Source: Variovorax sp. Sphag1AA
GTDB taxonomy: Bacteria; Pseudomonadota; Gammaproteobacteria; Burkholderiales; Burkholderiaceae_C
NCBI RefSeq assembly: GCF_014192575.1
Contig: NZ_JACHYC010000002.1
Coordinates: 124,001-188,000 of the forward strand
DNA length: 64,000 bases
Direction of reading: 5' to 3'
Numbering within the stretch: the stretch's first letter is position 1; each line of letters starts with the position of its first letter. The translations under genes and the position numbers were made by a program. Below, in pieces: positions 1-7,995 of the stretch. A model generated the notes under the pieces. The model was not told the DNA's origin, ran no database searches, and was given only the letters and a program-made list of their open reading frames with translations.

Positions 1-573
1 GTCGGCATCTTCGAAGGCGAGCCCAATGCCTTCGCCACCGGGGCGTTCAAGAACTCGTCGCTGGTCGCAGTCTCGACCGGCCTGCTGCAGAACATGACGC
101 GCGAAGAAGTCGAAGCCGTGATCGGCCACGAAATCGCGCACGTCGCCAACGGCGACATGGTCACGATGACGCTGATCCAGGGCGTGATGAACACCTTCGT
201 CGTGTTCCTGTCGCGGGTAATCGGGTATGCGGTCGACAGCTTCCTGCGTCGTGGCGACGACCGCAATTCCGGCCCCGGCATCGGCTACTTCGTGACGACG
301 ATCGTCCTCGACATCGTGCTGGGTTTTGCCGCCGCCATCGTCGTGGCGTGGTTCTCGCGCCAGCGTGAGTTCCGTGCCGACGCAGGCTCGGCGCAGCTCA
401 TGGGCCGCAAGCAGCCGATGGTGAACGCGCTGGCCCGCCTGGGCGGGCTGCCTCCGGGCGAACTGCCGAAGTCTGTCGAAGCGATGGGCATCACCGGGAA
501 GCTGGGCAGCCTGTTCGCCACCCACCCGCCGATCGAACAGCGCATTGCCGCGCTCCAGAATGCGCACGGCTGA
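1..573 (+). CDS. htpX: Protease HtpX homologue, 5' end outside window
   Basis: This is the C-terminal part of an inner-membrane zinc metalloprotease of the HtpX (M48) family, which degrades misfolded membrane proteins. The reading frame is open from base 1 ([14 protein letters not shown]...), so the true start lies left of the window. The HExxH zinc motif is HEIAH, coded near 127-141. Two hydrophobic segments follow (coded about 169-228 and 280-350), then the conserved [13 protein letters not shown] block containing the third zinc ligand, and the family-typical end with THPPIEQRI. It ends just before a terminator shared with the convergent gene. Identification is firm; only the N-terminus is missing. 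Confidence 0.93.
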   Translation, partial: VGIFEGEPNAFATGAFKNSSLVAVSTGLLQNMTREEVEAVIGHEIAHVANGDMVTMTLIQGVMNTFVVFLSRVIGYAVDSFLRRGDDRNSGPGIGYFVTTIVLDIVLGFAAAIVVAWFSRQREFRADAGSAQLMGRKQPMVNALARLGGLPPGELPKSVEAMGITGKLGSLFATHPPIEQRIAALQNAHG

Positions 574-595
574 TTGCTGCTGATCCGCGCCAAAG

Positions 596-624
596 AAAAA
601 AGCCGCCTCCGGGCGGCTTTTTTT
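596..624. terminator. Bidirectional Rho-independent terminator
   Basis: A 7-bp stem (AGCCGCC with GGGCGGCT around a 3-nt loop, 601-618) is flanked by an A-run on the left and a T-run on the right. It can therefore stop transcription from htpX (+) and from the convergent flavoprotein gene (-). Confidence 0.85.
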
Positions 625-627
625 CGT

Positions 628-2289
628 TCAGGCGGCTTGCGTGGCGATGGTGCGCGCCATCGCTTCGGCCACTCTCAGGCCATCCACGCCAGCCGACAGA
701 ATCCCGCCGGCGTAGCCTGCGCCTTCGCCGGCTGGATAGAGCCCGCGCACGTTGAGGCTCTGGAAGTCCTCGCCGCGCCCGATCCGGATGGGTGACGAGG
801 TGCGCGTCTCCACGCCGGTCAGCACGGCGTCGTGCAGGTCGAAGTCCTTGATCTTGCGGCCGAAGGCCGGGAAGGCTTCACGCATCGCTTCGATGGCGTA
901 TGCAGGCAGCGCGGCATGCAGGTCGCCGAGCGTCACCCCGGGCTTGTACGAAGGCTCGACGCTTCCGAGCTGTGTGGATGGCTTGCCCGCGACGAAGTCA
1001 CCCACCAGTTGCCCCGGCGCACGGTAATTGCTGCCGCCAAGGACGTACGCGTTGGACTCGAGCGACCGCTGCAAATCGATGCCCGCCAGCGGCGAGCCGG
1101 TGCGGCCATCCTCCCAGCCCGGGTAGTCGCTCGGCTCGATGCCGACCACGATGCCCGCATTGGCATTGCGTTCGTTGCGCGAGTACTGGCTCATGCCGTT
1201 GGTCACGACACGGTTCGGCTCGCTCGTCGCCGCGACGACCGTACCGCCGGGGCACATGCAGAAGCTGTACACCGAGCGCCCGTTGCTCGCGTGATGGACC
1301 AGCTTGTAGTCCGCCGCGCCGAGCAGCGGATGCCCGGCGTGACGGCCCCAGCGGGCGCGGTCGATCAACCCTTGCGGATGCTCCACGCGGAAGCCGATCG
1401 AGAAAGGCTTGGCCTCGATCTGCACGCCGCGCTCGTGCAGCATCGTGAAGGTATCGCGTGAGCTGTGTCCGAGCGCCATCACCACGTGGTCGGCGCGCAG
1501 CTCGCTGCTCTGGCCGGTGCGCTGGTCGAGCACCGTCAGGCCGCGCAGGTGCTTTCCGTCCGGGCCATCCTCGATCAGCACGTCGGTCACGCGTTGCTCG
1601 AAGCGGATCTCGCCGCCGAGCTCGATGATCTGTTCGCGGATGCTTTCCACCACCTTCACCAGCTTGAAGGTGCCGATGTGTGGATGCGCGACGTAGAGGA
1701 TTTCCTCCGGCGCGCCGGCCTTGACGAACTCCTCCATCACCTTGCGGCCGAGGAAGCGCGGGTCCTTGATCTGGCTATAGAGCTTGCCGTCGGAAAAGGT
1801 ACCGGCGCCGCCTTCGCCGAACTGCACGTTCGATTCGGGGTTCAGCACGCTCTTGCGCCAGAGGCCCCAGGTGTCCTTGGTGCGTTCGCGCACGGTCTTG
1901 CCACGTTCCAGCACGATGGGCTTGAAGCCCATCTGCGCGAGGGCCAGCGCGGCGAAGATGCCGCAGGGGCCGAAGCCGACCACGACCGGCCGCAAGGCGA
2001 GCCCGGCGGGCGCCTGCGCAGGTGCGCGCCATTCCATGTCGGGCGTTCGCGTGACGCGAGGGTTCTCGGCGAACTTGACGAGCAGCTGGGCTTCAAGCGC
2101 CGGGTCCGCGAGGGTCACATCGACGATGTAGACCTGCAGCAGCTGCACCTTGCGTGCATCGAAGCTGCGCTTGTAGACCTTGATCGCGCTCACCGCGCCG
2201 GGCGGTGTGCCCAGCAGGGTGTTGACGGCGTGGGGGAGGGCCGCGTCGTCATGGTCGAGCGGCAGTTTGATTTCAGAGATTCGCAGCAT
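628..2289 (-). CDS. FAD-dependent oxidoreductase, COG2509-like
   Basis: This is a predicted cytosolic flavoprotein of the uncharacterised COG2509 family (553 aa). After an about 90-residue N-terminal domain comes a Rossmann dinucleotide motif, VVVGFGPCGIFAAL. Further on are the GGAGTFSDGKL segment and a C-terminal FAD-contact region GLYPAGEGAGYAGGI. The family is conserved in many bacteria but its substrate is unknown. The frame can be extended to a TTG at 2310; I chose the ATG at 2289 because the sequence starting MLRISEIKLPL matches the usual family start. It lies 68 bp downstream of cysK on the same strand, so cotranscription is possible. The function beyond flavoprotein is not assigned. 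Confidence 0.85.
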   Translation of the reverse strand: MLRISEIKLPLDHDDAALPHAVNTLLGTPPGAVSAIKVYKRSFDARKVQLLQVYIVDVTLADPALEAQLLVKFAENPRVTRTPDMEWRAPAQAPAGLALRPVVVGFGPCGIFAALALAQMGFKPIVLERGKTVRERTKDTWGLWRKSVLNPESNVQFGEGGAGTFSDGKLYSQIKDPRFLGRKVMEEFVKAGAPEEILYVAHPHIGTFKLVKVVESIREQIIELGGEIRFEQRVTDVLIEDGPDGKHLRGLTVLDQRTGQSSELRADHVVMALGHSSRDTFTMLHERGVQIEAKPFSIGFRVEHPQGLIDRARWGRHAGHPLLGAADYKLVHHASNGRSVYSFCMCPGGTVVAATSEPNRVVTNGMSQYSRNERNANAGIVVGIEPSDYPGWEDGRTGSPLAGIDLQRSLESNAYVLGGSNYRAPGQLVGDFVAGKPSTQLGSVEPSYKPGVTLGDLHAALPAYAIEAMREAFPAFGRKIKDFDLHDAVLTGVETRTSSPIRIGRGEDFQSLNVRGLYPAGEGAGYAGGILSAGVDGLRVAEAMARTIATQAA

Positions 2290-2357
2290 GTGGGGGCTTG
2301 TGGTTATCAAGCAGGACGCGAATCATAAGGCTCGCCCAGCTGGCGCGGGCCCGGCTC

Positions 2358-3278
2358 CTACGCTGGCAGGAAGCCGTCGACAGACAGGTACCGCTCGCCC
2401 GTGTCGTAGTTGAAGCCCAGCACCACGGCATCCGAAGGCAGCGACGGCAGCTTCTGCGCAATGGCAGTCAGCGTGGCGCCGGACGAAATACCCACGAGGA
2501 TCCCTTCCTCCCGCGCGCAGCGGCGCGCCATTTCGCGTGCCGGTTCCGCATCGACCTGGATCACGCCGTCGAGCAGCGAGGTGTCGAGGTTCTTCGGAAT
2601 GAAGCCCGCGCCGATGCCCTGGATCGGATGCGGCGAAGGCTGGCCGCCGGAGATCACCGGCGACGCCACCGGCTCGACCGCGAACACCTTGAGCTTCGGC
2701 CACTTCTGCTTGAGGATCCGCGCGCAGCCGGTGATGTGGCCGCCGGTGCCGACCCCCGTGATCAGCACGTCGATTCCCTGGGGAAAGTCCGCCGCGATCT
2801 CCTCGGCCGTGGTGCGTTCGTGCACCGCGACGTTGGCAGGATTGTTGAACTGCTGCGGCATCCATGCGCCGGGTGTGCTCGCGACGATTTCCTCGGCACG
2901 GGCGATGGAGCCCTTCATGCCCTTTTCGCGTGGCGTGAGATCGAAAGTCGCGCCGTAGGCCAGCATGAGCCGGCGGCGCTCAATCGACATGCTGTCGGGC
3001 ATCACGAGGACCAGCTTGTAGCCCTTGACCGCCGCGACCATCGCGAGGCCGATGCCGGTGTTGCCCGAAGTCGGCTCGACGATCGTGCCGCCGGGTTTGA
3101 GCGCGCCCGATCGTTCGGCATCCTCGACCATCGAGAGCGCAATCCGGTCCTTGATCGAGCCGCCGGGATTGGCGCGCTCGGACTTGATCCAGACCTGCTG
3201 GGTCGCATTGCCGAACAGGCGCTGGATGCGGATGTGCGGCGTGTTGCCGATGGTCTGCAGGATGTTTTCGGCCTTCAT
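2358..3278 (-). CDS. cysK: Cysteine synthase (O-acetylserine sulfhydrylase)
   Basis: This PLP enzyme makes L-cysteine from O-acetylserine and sulfide (306 aa). The PLP lysine sits in NPGGSIKDR, the substrate loop is PTSGNTGIG, the phosphate-binding glycine loop is [10 protein letters not shown], and a late SSGAT segment follows. Motifs such as [16 protein letters not shown] and [10 protein letters not shown] resemble CysK more than CysM. The open frame extends to 3410, but the ATG at 3276-3278 has a GAGGG ribosome binding site and gives the usual [14 protein letters not shown] start. It is divergent from the RNase P RNA gene. Confidence 0.92.
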   Translation of the reverse strand: MKAENILQTIGNTPHIRIQRLFGNATQQVWIKSERANPGGSIKDRIALSMVEDAERSGALKPGGTIVEPTSGNTGIGLAMVAAVKGYKLVLVMPDSMSIERRRLMLAYGATFDLTPREKGMKGSIARAEEIVASTPGAWMPQQFNNPANVAVHERTTAEEIAADFPQGIDVLITGVGTGGHITGCARILKQKWPKLKVFAVEPVASPVISGGQPSPHPIQGIGAGFIPKNLDTSLLDGVIQVDAEPAREMARRCAREEGILVGISSGATLTAIAQKLPSLPSDAVVLGFNYDTGERYLSVDGFLPA

Positions 3279-3329
3279 GAGTGGTGCGCCCTCAAAGTTG
3301 CGGTGAAAGAAAGGGAGCGCCATTGTGGC

Positions 3330-3335
3330 GATAAT
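3330..3335 (+). promoter_or_regulatory. -10 hexamer of the RNase P RNA gene
   Basis: GATAAT lies 6 nt before the 5' end of the P1 helix of RNase P RNA, so transcription should start at or next to the mature 5' end. This spacing serves as a ruler for the other hexamers in the window. No clear -35 box is seen. Confidence 0.6.
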
Positions 3336-3341
3336 CCCCGC

Positions 3342-3676
3342 GTGAAGCACGCCGGACCGCCGCTGGTGCAAGTCTCGAAAGAGCGCACTGGAGGAACGTC
3401 CGGACTGCACAGGACAGCGCAGGAGCTAACGGCTCTCCACCGCGAGGTGAGGATCAGAGCAACAGAGACGAGTCGGCCGGGGGCAACTCCGGTCGGGTGA
3501 AACGGGCAATCTCTGCGCGCAGCAACACCAAGTAGGCCAGCGTCGATGTGGTTCCGCAGAGCTGGCGGGTAGGTGGCATCGAGCCGTTTGGCGACAAACG
3601 GCCCAGAGTAATGGCGGTCACGCTGGGGTTCGAGAGGACTTCAGTGCACAGAATCCGGCTTACAGGCGTGCTTCAC
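3342..3676 (+). ncRNA. rnpB: RNase P RNA, class A
   Basis: This is the catalytic RNA subunit of RNase P, which trims the 5' leader of tRNAs; it is about 335 nt. The two ends form a perfect 12-bp P1 helix: GTGAAGCACGCC at 3342-3353 pairs with GGCGTGCTTCAC at 3665-3676. Conserved core blocks are visible: GGAGGAACGTCCGG near the 5' side and ACAGAATCCGGCTTA just before the 3' P1 strand. The ends are taken from the P1 helix and could differ by a few bases. Confidence 0.95.
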
Positions 3677-3685
3677 ACATTTATT

Positions 3686-3790
3686 GCTCGCCCCCAGGCT
3701 TGCTCACTTCGTGTAGCCGCCAACCCCCTACCGGGGGCAACACCGGCGGCCCGGCGAAGCCGGTTCCGCGGTGTTTCACGAAGAGGCCTT
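3686..3790. repeat. Structured intergenic repeat, Comamonadaceae type
   Basis: A non-coding GC-rich stretch starts GCTCGCCCCCAGGCT. It holds a small hairpin (CCCCC/GGGGG, 3724-3737) and a larger interrupted hairpin in which AACACCG (3739-3745) pairs with CGGTGTT (3769-3775) around an inner CCGGC/GCCGG stem with a GAA loop. The first 15 bases recur at 7324-7338. From memory, similar elements are common between genes in Variovorax and relatives. It lies between two gene 3' ends and may help end transcription. Confidence 0.6.
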
Positions 3791-3811
3791 GCTTTGCGGC
3801 CTTTGGACTCT

Positions 3812-4519
3812 TTAGAACTTCTCGTGTGGCAGCAAATAGCGCCACTGATTCGCTAGCAATCCCGCGAGAGGAACTCTTCCGATGCGGATGCGCTTCATCG
3901 ACTGAATGCGCAGCCCGGCCTGGGTGCACAGGTTGGCGATCTGGCCGGGGCGCGGCCCCTTGATCGCGAAGCGCAGGCCGGTGTGGCCTTCGCCACGCTG
4001 CCCGACGCTCACGCGCGCGGGTGACCGGTCGAAGTGCACGAGGGTCTCGGGGCCGACGGCGCCTTCCACATCCACCATGATTTCGTGCTCGAGGATCGCG
4101 GCGTCCTCTTGCAGCCGGCGCTCGATGCGCCATTCCTGCGTGAACACAATCAGCCCGCTCGCTCCGGTCTCCAAGGGGGTCATGCAGCGTTGTCCGGCGA
4201 CATGGCGCGGCAGGAAGCGCAGGCCGGCGCGCTCGGGGTCGTGATGGTTCGCAGGCACCAACAGGCGATGCGCGTTGTCGGTCGGCATGCCGGCCGGCTT
4301 GTGCAGCAGCAGGGTGACTGGCACCACCGGCTGGGGGCGCGCGCCGGTTTCGATCTCGACGCGCTGGTTCGGCAGCACGCGCATCTGGGGCAGCAGCGCC
4401 GCTTCGCCGTCGACGCGGACGGCGCCGTTCTCGATCAGCAGCTCGGCCTCGCGGCGGGAGCAGCCGGCAAGTGCTGCCACTCGCTTGGCGAGGCGGATGC
4501 CTTCATCCGAATCTGTCAC
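3812..4519 (-). CDS. S4-domain pseudouridine-synthase-like protein, catalytic Asp replaced
   Basis: This 235-aa protein is built like RsuA/RluB/RluF enzymes: an N-terminal S4 RNA-binding domain (residues about 8-55, SRREAELLIENGAVRVDG) and a synthase domain starting LLHKPAGMPT (71-80). The catalytic motif of the family is GRLDxxTSGL. Here the aligned stretch is TPLETGASGLIVFT, so the catalytic Asp is Glu117 and the preceding Gly-Arg is lost. The C-terminal GLRIQSMKRIRIGRVPLAGL block is well conserved. It follows the NUDIX/MBL gene by 10 bp. It is probably an RNA-binding protein with altered or no synthase activity, which is inference. Confidence 0.8.
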   Translation of the reverse strand: MTDSDEGIRLAKRVAALAGCSRREAELLIENGAVRVDGEAALLPQMRVLPNQRVEIETGARPQPVVPVTLLLHKPAGMPTDNAHRLLVPANHHDPERAGLRFLPRHVAGQRCMTPLETGASGLIVFTQEWRIERRLQEDAAILEHEIMVDVEGAVGPETLVHFDRSPARVSVGQRGEGHTGLRFAIKGPRPGQIANLCTQAGLRIQSMKRIRIGRVPLAGLLANQWRYLLPHEKF

Positions 4520-4529
4520 TGCACGAACC

Positions 4530-6188
4530 TCATGCCTGCGAGGTCTGGCGGATGCGTTCGACGTGCGCCGCCAGCGATCGCGCCGCGACCGGCCACATGC
4601 GCTCCGGAACGTCGTCGTAGGCGAGCGGCAGCCAGTCTTCCGGCGTGCCTTCCGGCAGCTTGCGCATCGCGGCGGCGATCTTGGCTTCGCGCTTGAGGCG
4701 ATGTGCCTTCAGGTAGGCGAGCGCGGCACGTGCGCGGCCGAGCACGTAGCCGTGCGCCGGCAGGATGAAGTCGATGCCGCCCTGTTCGCAAACCGCATCG
4801 AGCTTGTCGAGGGAGTCGAGGTAGGCGTTCATGTTGCCGTCCGGCGGATCGATGACGGTGGTGCTGCCGTTGAGCACGTGGTCGCCGGAGAAGAGCAGGC
4901 CGTCTTCTTCCAGCACCAGGCAGAGGTGATTGGCCGCGTGGCCTGGCGTGTGGATTGCGCGCAGGGTGTGCGTGTGCGTTCCCGAGGCGAACACGACCCG
5001 TTCGCCGTCGGCGAGTTCCCGGTCAGGCGCAAATTTCGCGGACGAACGCGCGGTGGGCGCGGAAGCCAGTCCGAGGATCGGCGGCGGTGTCTTGCAAAGC
5101 TTTTGCAGCGGCGCGGCGCCTGGCGAATGATCGGCGTGCGAATGCGTGCAGACGATCACGCGGATGTCGCCACCCGTCGCGTGCCAGAGCCGGTCGATGT
5201 GCCCGGCGTCGTTCGGGCCCGGATCGATCACGACGTAGCCGGTGGATGCATCGCCCACGATGTAGGTGTTGGTGCCCGGCCCCGTCATGGCGCTCGGGTT
5301 GGGCGCGGTGAGGCGTTGAACGTTCTTCAGGAGCGGCACGGGTTTCTCGCTCTGCCAGTCGAGCGTGTGCACGAGCTGGCCGTCGGGGTTGACCAGCTCG
5401 AGTTCGCCAAAAGCCGACTCGTGCTCCATGAAGCGCGCTTCCTCCCCGCGAAGGAAGCCGGCGCGCGGGCAGCTCGTCCACAGCGGCCCCTCGCCACCGT
5501 CGCGATTCGCACAGGCGCCGAGGACCGCATCCACCGTCGGGTACGCGGCGAGCCGCTCGAGCGTTCGCAGCGTCGGGAAGATCATGAAGAAGGTTCCGGC
5601 CTTGTGGCGTGCGAGCGCATCGGCGGGGCGCACCCAGCACGGCTCGAACTGCTCGGCTTCGTCGGCAGTGGGTGTCTGGCCGTCGGGCATGCGTGCCACC
5701 AGGAAGGGCACGTCGAAGCGCTTCGGCAGGTCGCGATCGGTGATCCAGTGGGCAAGCGTGAAGACCTGATCAGTGGACAGCAGCAGGCCGCGTTGCGCGC
5801 ACTGTTCCGCGAAGGCCACCGTTGTCGCGGCGGTGCTTCGGTCCATGCTGGCGAATTCCTCGGCAGTCACCGGCCGGCCGTCCGGGTGATGGGCCAGCAG
5901 CACGCCCAGTTCCTCGAAGCTCTCGCGGATCGCGGCGATGGCCTGCGTGAGTTGCGCGTCGCTCTGCGTGACGCGGCGCGCGGCAATGGCGCGTGCGGTC
6001 GTGTCGCCTTCATCGATGCGGCCGCCCGGGAAGACGTAGGCACCCGGTGCGAAGCTGGCGTTGGCCGATCGACGGGTCATCAGCACCTCGACGCCTTCGG
6101 GCGTGTCGCGCAGTAGGAGCACGGTCGCAGCGGGATAGGGGCGCGCCGGTTCGCGCTGCGGATGGAGCAATTGGGTGGGTCGTACCAT
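4530..6188 (-). CDS. NUDIX-like plus metallo-beta-lactamase fusion hydrolase
   Basis: This 552-aa two-domain protein has an N-terminal NUDIX-type domain (residues about 10-230) with FPGGRIDEGD followed, after an insertion, by IRESFEELGV, the split Nudix box seen in NUDT19-like hydrolases. A C-terminal metallo-beta-lactamase domain follows, with THSHADHSPG (HxHxDH), GHAANH and SGDHVL metal-binding segments and a final winged-helix-like tail. The frame is open to 6344. I chose ATG 6188 because a GATAAT hexamer lies 9 nt upstream and the residues before it look non-coding. The substrate is unknown; the fusion suggests hydrolysis of acyl-CoA-like or nucleotide-linked compounds. It is divergent from the Bug protein gene. 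Confidence 0.85.
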   Translation of the reverse strand: MVRPTQLLHPQREPARPYPAATVLLLRDTPEGVEVLMTRRSANASFAPGAYVFPGGRIDEGDTTARAIAARRVTQSDAQLTQAIAAIRESFEELGVLLAHHPDGRPVTAEEFASMDRSTAATTVAFAEQCAQRGLLLSTDQVFTLAHWITDRDLPKRFDVPFLVARMPDGQTPTADEAEQFEPCWVRPADALARHKAGTFFMIFPTLRTLERLAAYPTVDAVLGACANRDGGEGPLWTSCPRAGFLRGEEARFMEHESAFGELELVNPDGQLVHTLDWQSEKPVPLLKNVQRLTAPNPSAMTGPGTNTYIVGDASTGYVVIDPGPNDAGHIDRLWHATGGDIRVIVCTHSHADHSPGAAPLQKLCKTPPPILGLASAPTARSSAKFAPDRELADGERVVFASGTHTHTLRAIHTPGHAANHLCLVLEEDGLLFSGDHVLNGSTTVIDPPDGNMNAYLDSLDKLDAVCEQGGIDFILPAHGYVLGRARAALAYLKAHRLKREAKIAAAMRKLPEGTPEDWLPLAYDDVPERMWPVAARSLAAHVERIRQTSQA

Positions 6189-6197
6189 GATCCCGGG

Positions 6198-6203
6198 ATT
6201 ATC
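6198..6203 (-). promoter_or_regulatory. -10 hexamer before the NUDIX/MBL gene
   Basis: GATAAT on the minus strand ends 9 nt before the ATG at 6188. No convincing Shine-Dalgarno sequence lies between them, so the mRNA may have a very short leader. Confidence 0.4.
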
Positions 6204-6318
6204 GGGAGAAGCCCGCCGCCGCGCCCTGGGCGGCTTCCGGTGGGCATAAGCTCCGATCGGATCGGACATGAGCGACACGCCACAATGCGCGGCTGTTGCT
6301 CCGATCGAAAGACCGCCC

Positions 6319-7323
6319 ATGACCGCACCCTCTTCCGGCCGCACCCGTCGCTTCCTCGCGATCGCCGCGCTTGCGCTTTCCTCGGCGGCGCCCGCCGCCT
6401 TTGCGCAGGCTGACTGGCCGCATCAGCCGATCATGCTGATCATGGGCTTCCCGGCCGGGTCGGGTGTCGACGTGGTGGCGCGCACGATCCAGGAGCCGCT
6501 GCAGCGCAAGCTCGGCCAGCCGGTGGTGATCGACTACCGCGCCGGCGCGGCCGGCAACATCGCGAGCGAATACGTCGCGCACGCCAAGCCGGACGGCTAC
6601 ACGCTCTCCTTCGGCACTGCGGCCACGCACGGCAGCAACGCGGCGCTCTACAAGAAGCTCCCCTTCGACGTGGAAGCCGACTTCGTGCCGGTCGCGCCGG
6701 TGCTCGATGTGTCGAACGTCCTCACGATCAACCCCGACGTGATCAACGTGAAGACGCTCAAGGAGTTCGTCGACGTGGTGAAGGCGAATCCCGGCAAGTA
6801 CAACTACGCCTCCACTGGCAACGGCGCCGGCACGCACATGGCCTTTGCCGAATTCAATTCGCGGCTCGGGCTCGACATGGTGCACGTGCCGTACAAGGGC
6901 GGCCCGGAGGCGATCACCTCGGTCGTGCGTGGCGAGACCTGCTGCATCATGAATCAGGTCCAGACGGTGCTGCCGCAGTACAAGGCCGGCAAGGTGCGCC
7001 TCCTGGGCGTGACGACCGCGACGCCGGTGGCGGCGGTCAAGGAAGTGCCGACCATCGCGTCGAGCGGCATCCCGGGCACCAAGGGCTTCGACAGCTCGAT
7101 CTGGTTCGGCGTGTTCGCGCCCAAGGGCACTGATCCGCGCATCGTCGAGAAGCTCAACGCCGCGATCCAGTCGGTGATGGAACAGCCGGACATCCGCGAG
7201 AAATTCGAGAGCCAGGGCAACACGATCCGCATAGAGTCGCCCGCGCAGTTCAAGCAGACGGTCCATGCCAACCGCGTCAAATGGGCTGAAGTCGCGAAGA
7301 CCGCAAATATCAGCATTGATTGA
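6319..7323 (+). CDS. Bug-family periplasmic solute-binding protein
   Basis: This tripartite tricarboxylate transporter (TTT) receptor-type protein has 334 aa. A signal peptide is clear: a basic start (TRR), a hydrophobic stretch LAIAALALSSAAPAAF, and probable cleavage after AFA. Family features follow: WPHQPIMLIMGFPAGSGVDVVAR, the RAGAAGNIASEYVA segment, and MVHVPYKGG. The ATG at 6319 was chosen over one at 6268 because it places the signal peptide at the N-terminus. No TctA/TctB membrane genes adjoin it, as is usual for the large Bug families of Burkholderiales. The ligand cannot be read from sequence. Confidence 0.88.
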   Translation: MTAPSSGRTRRFLAIAALALSSAAPAAFAQADWPHQPIMLIMGFPAGSGVDVVARTIQEPLQRKLGQPVVIDYRAGAAGNIASEYVAHAKPDGYTLSFGTAATHGSNAALYKKLPFDVEADFVPVAPVLDVSNVLTINPDVINVKTLKEFVDVVKANPGKYNYASTGNGAGTHMAFAEFNSRLGLDMVHVPYKGGPEAITSVVRGETCCIMNQVQTVLPQYKAGKVRLLGVTTATPVAAVKEVPTIASSGIPGTKGFDSSIWFGVFAPKGTDPRIVEKLNAAIQSVMEQPDIREKFESQGNTIRIESPAQFKQTVHANRVKWAEVAKTANISID

Positions 7324-7338
7324 GCTCGCCCCCAGGCT
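7324..7338. repeat. Short copy of the 3686 repeat start
   Basis: Fifteen bases, GCTCGCCCCCAGGCT, are identical to 3686-3700. They sit directly after the Bug gene stop and before the 3' end of the convergent TPR gene. Confidence 0.4.
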
Positions 7339-7349
7339 CGGGGTGGGGG

Positions 7350-7835
7350 TCAGCTCTTCTTTCGCTTGTAGTCCTCGATCTTTTCCTTCAACTCGGTGTA
7401 CTGCTCACAGGGCAGCCAGCAGAGCTTGTCCAGCGCCTTGAGGTGCGCCTCCGCGTCCGCGAGCCGGCCGACCTGCAGGTAGGCCTCGCCCATGTATTCG
7501 TGGGCGTCTCGATGCTTCGGGTTGATCTGCAGGGCACGCTCGTAGTGCTTGAAGGAGTTGTCCATGTCGCCGGTGTGCCGGTAGGCGAAGCCGAGGAGGT
7601 TCCAGGCATCGGCGTTGTTCGGATCGGCCTGGATCACGAGGTTGAGGCGACTGATGGCATCCTTCCATTGCTCGGCCTTGATGGCGGCTTCGCCCGCGGT
7701 GTAGTTGGGATCGGCGGGCTTGGTTTCCACGCTGCCACCCCCGCCACCTCCACCCCCACCACCGCCGCCGGCGGGCCATGCGGGAAGGCACAGAGCGGCG
7801 ACGCACACCGCGGCTGCCAAAGCTGTCTTGCGCAT
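7350..7835 (-). CDS. Exported TPR protein with poly-Gly linker
   Basis: This 160-aa predicted periplasmic protein has a signal peptide (MRKTALAAAVCVAALCLPAWPA), a run of twelve glycines (coded about 7735-7770), then tetratricopeptide repeats: AEQWKDAISRLNLVIQADPN, ADAWNLLGFAYRHTGDMDNS and RDAHEYMGEAYLQVGRLADA. The C-terminus holds two Cys (CWLPCEQY) and a basic tail. The ATG at 7835 has a GGGAG ribosome binding site; an upstream alternative at 7874 would break the signal peptide. TPR proteins bind other proteins; the partner is unknown. Confidence 0.8.
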   Translation of the reverse strand: MRKTALAAAVCVAALCLPAWPAGGGGGGGGGGGGSVETKPADPNYTAGEAAIKAEQWKDAISRLNLVIQADPNNADAWNLLGFAYRHTGDMDNSFKHYERALQINPKHRDAHEYMGEAYLQVGRLADAEAHLKALDKLCWLPCEQYTELKEKIEDYKRKKS

Positions 7836-7983
7836 GTGGATGCTCCCAGGGGGATTCGTCCCGGCTGAATTCAAATCCCGCGCCCCGGGGGTGTCAACAC
7901 AGGCGGCATAGATATCTCATCCGCAGGGTGTTTGACGTGCGCGCAGTGCTGCGGCGCGATGTGACAGCAGCCCTGCCGCTCCC

Positions 7984-7989
7984 TAGAAT
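7984..7989 (+). promoter_or_regulatory. -10 hexamer before the NfeD gene
   Basis: TAGAAT ends 6 nt before the ATG at 7996, and no Shine-Dalgarno sequence is present. The spacing matches that of the RNase P gene, so the transcript is probably leaderless. Confidence 0.5.
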
Positions 7990-7995
7990 GAAACG

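Noticed and set aside
832..1461. Long open frames antisense to real genes (for example 832-1461, 2298-3500, 4275-6116, 7894-10323, 45706-48003)
   Set aside because: They mirror genes with strong family motifs, have Arg/Ala/His-rich compositions typical of GC-rich antisense frames, and lack ribosome binding sites or recognisable domains.
3530..3660. T-loop-like GGGTTCGAG segment suggesting a tRNA
   Set aside because: It lies within the RNase P RNA and no acceptor or anticodon arms fit around it.
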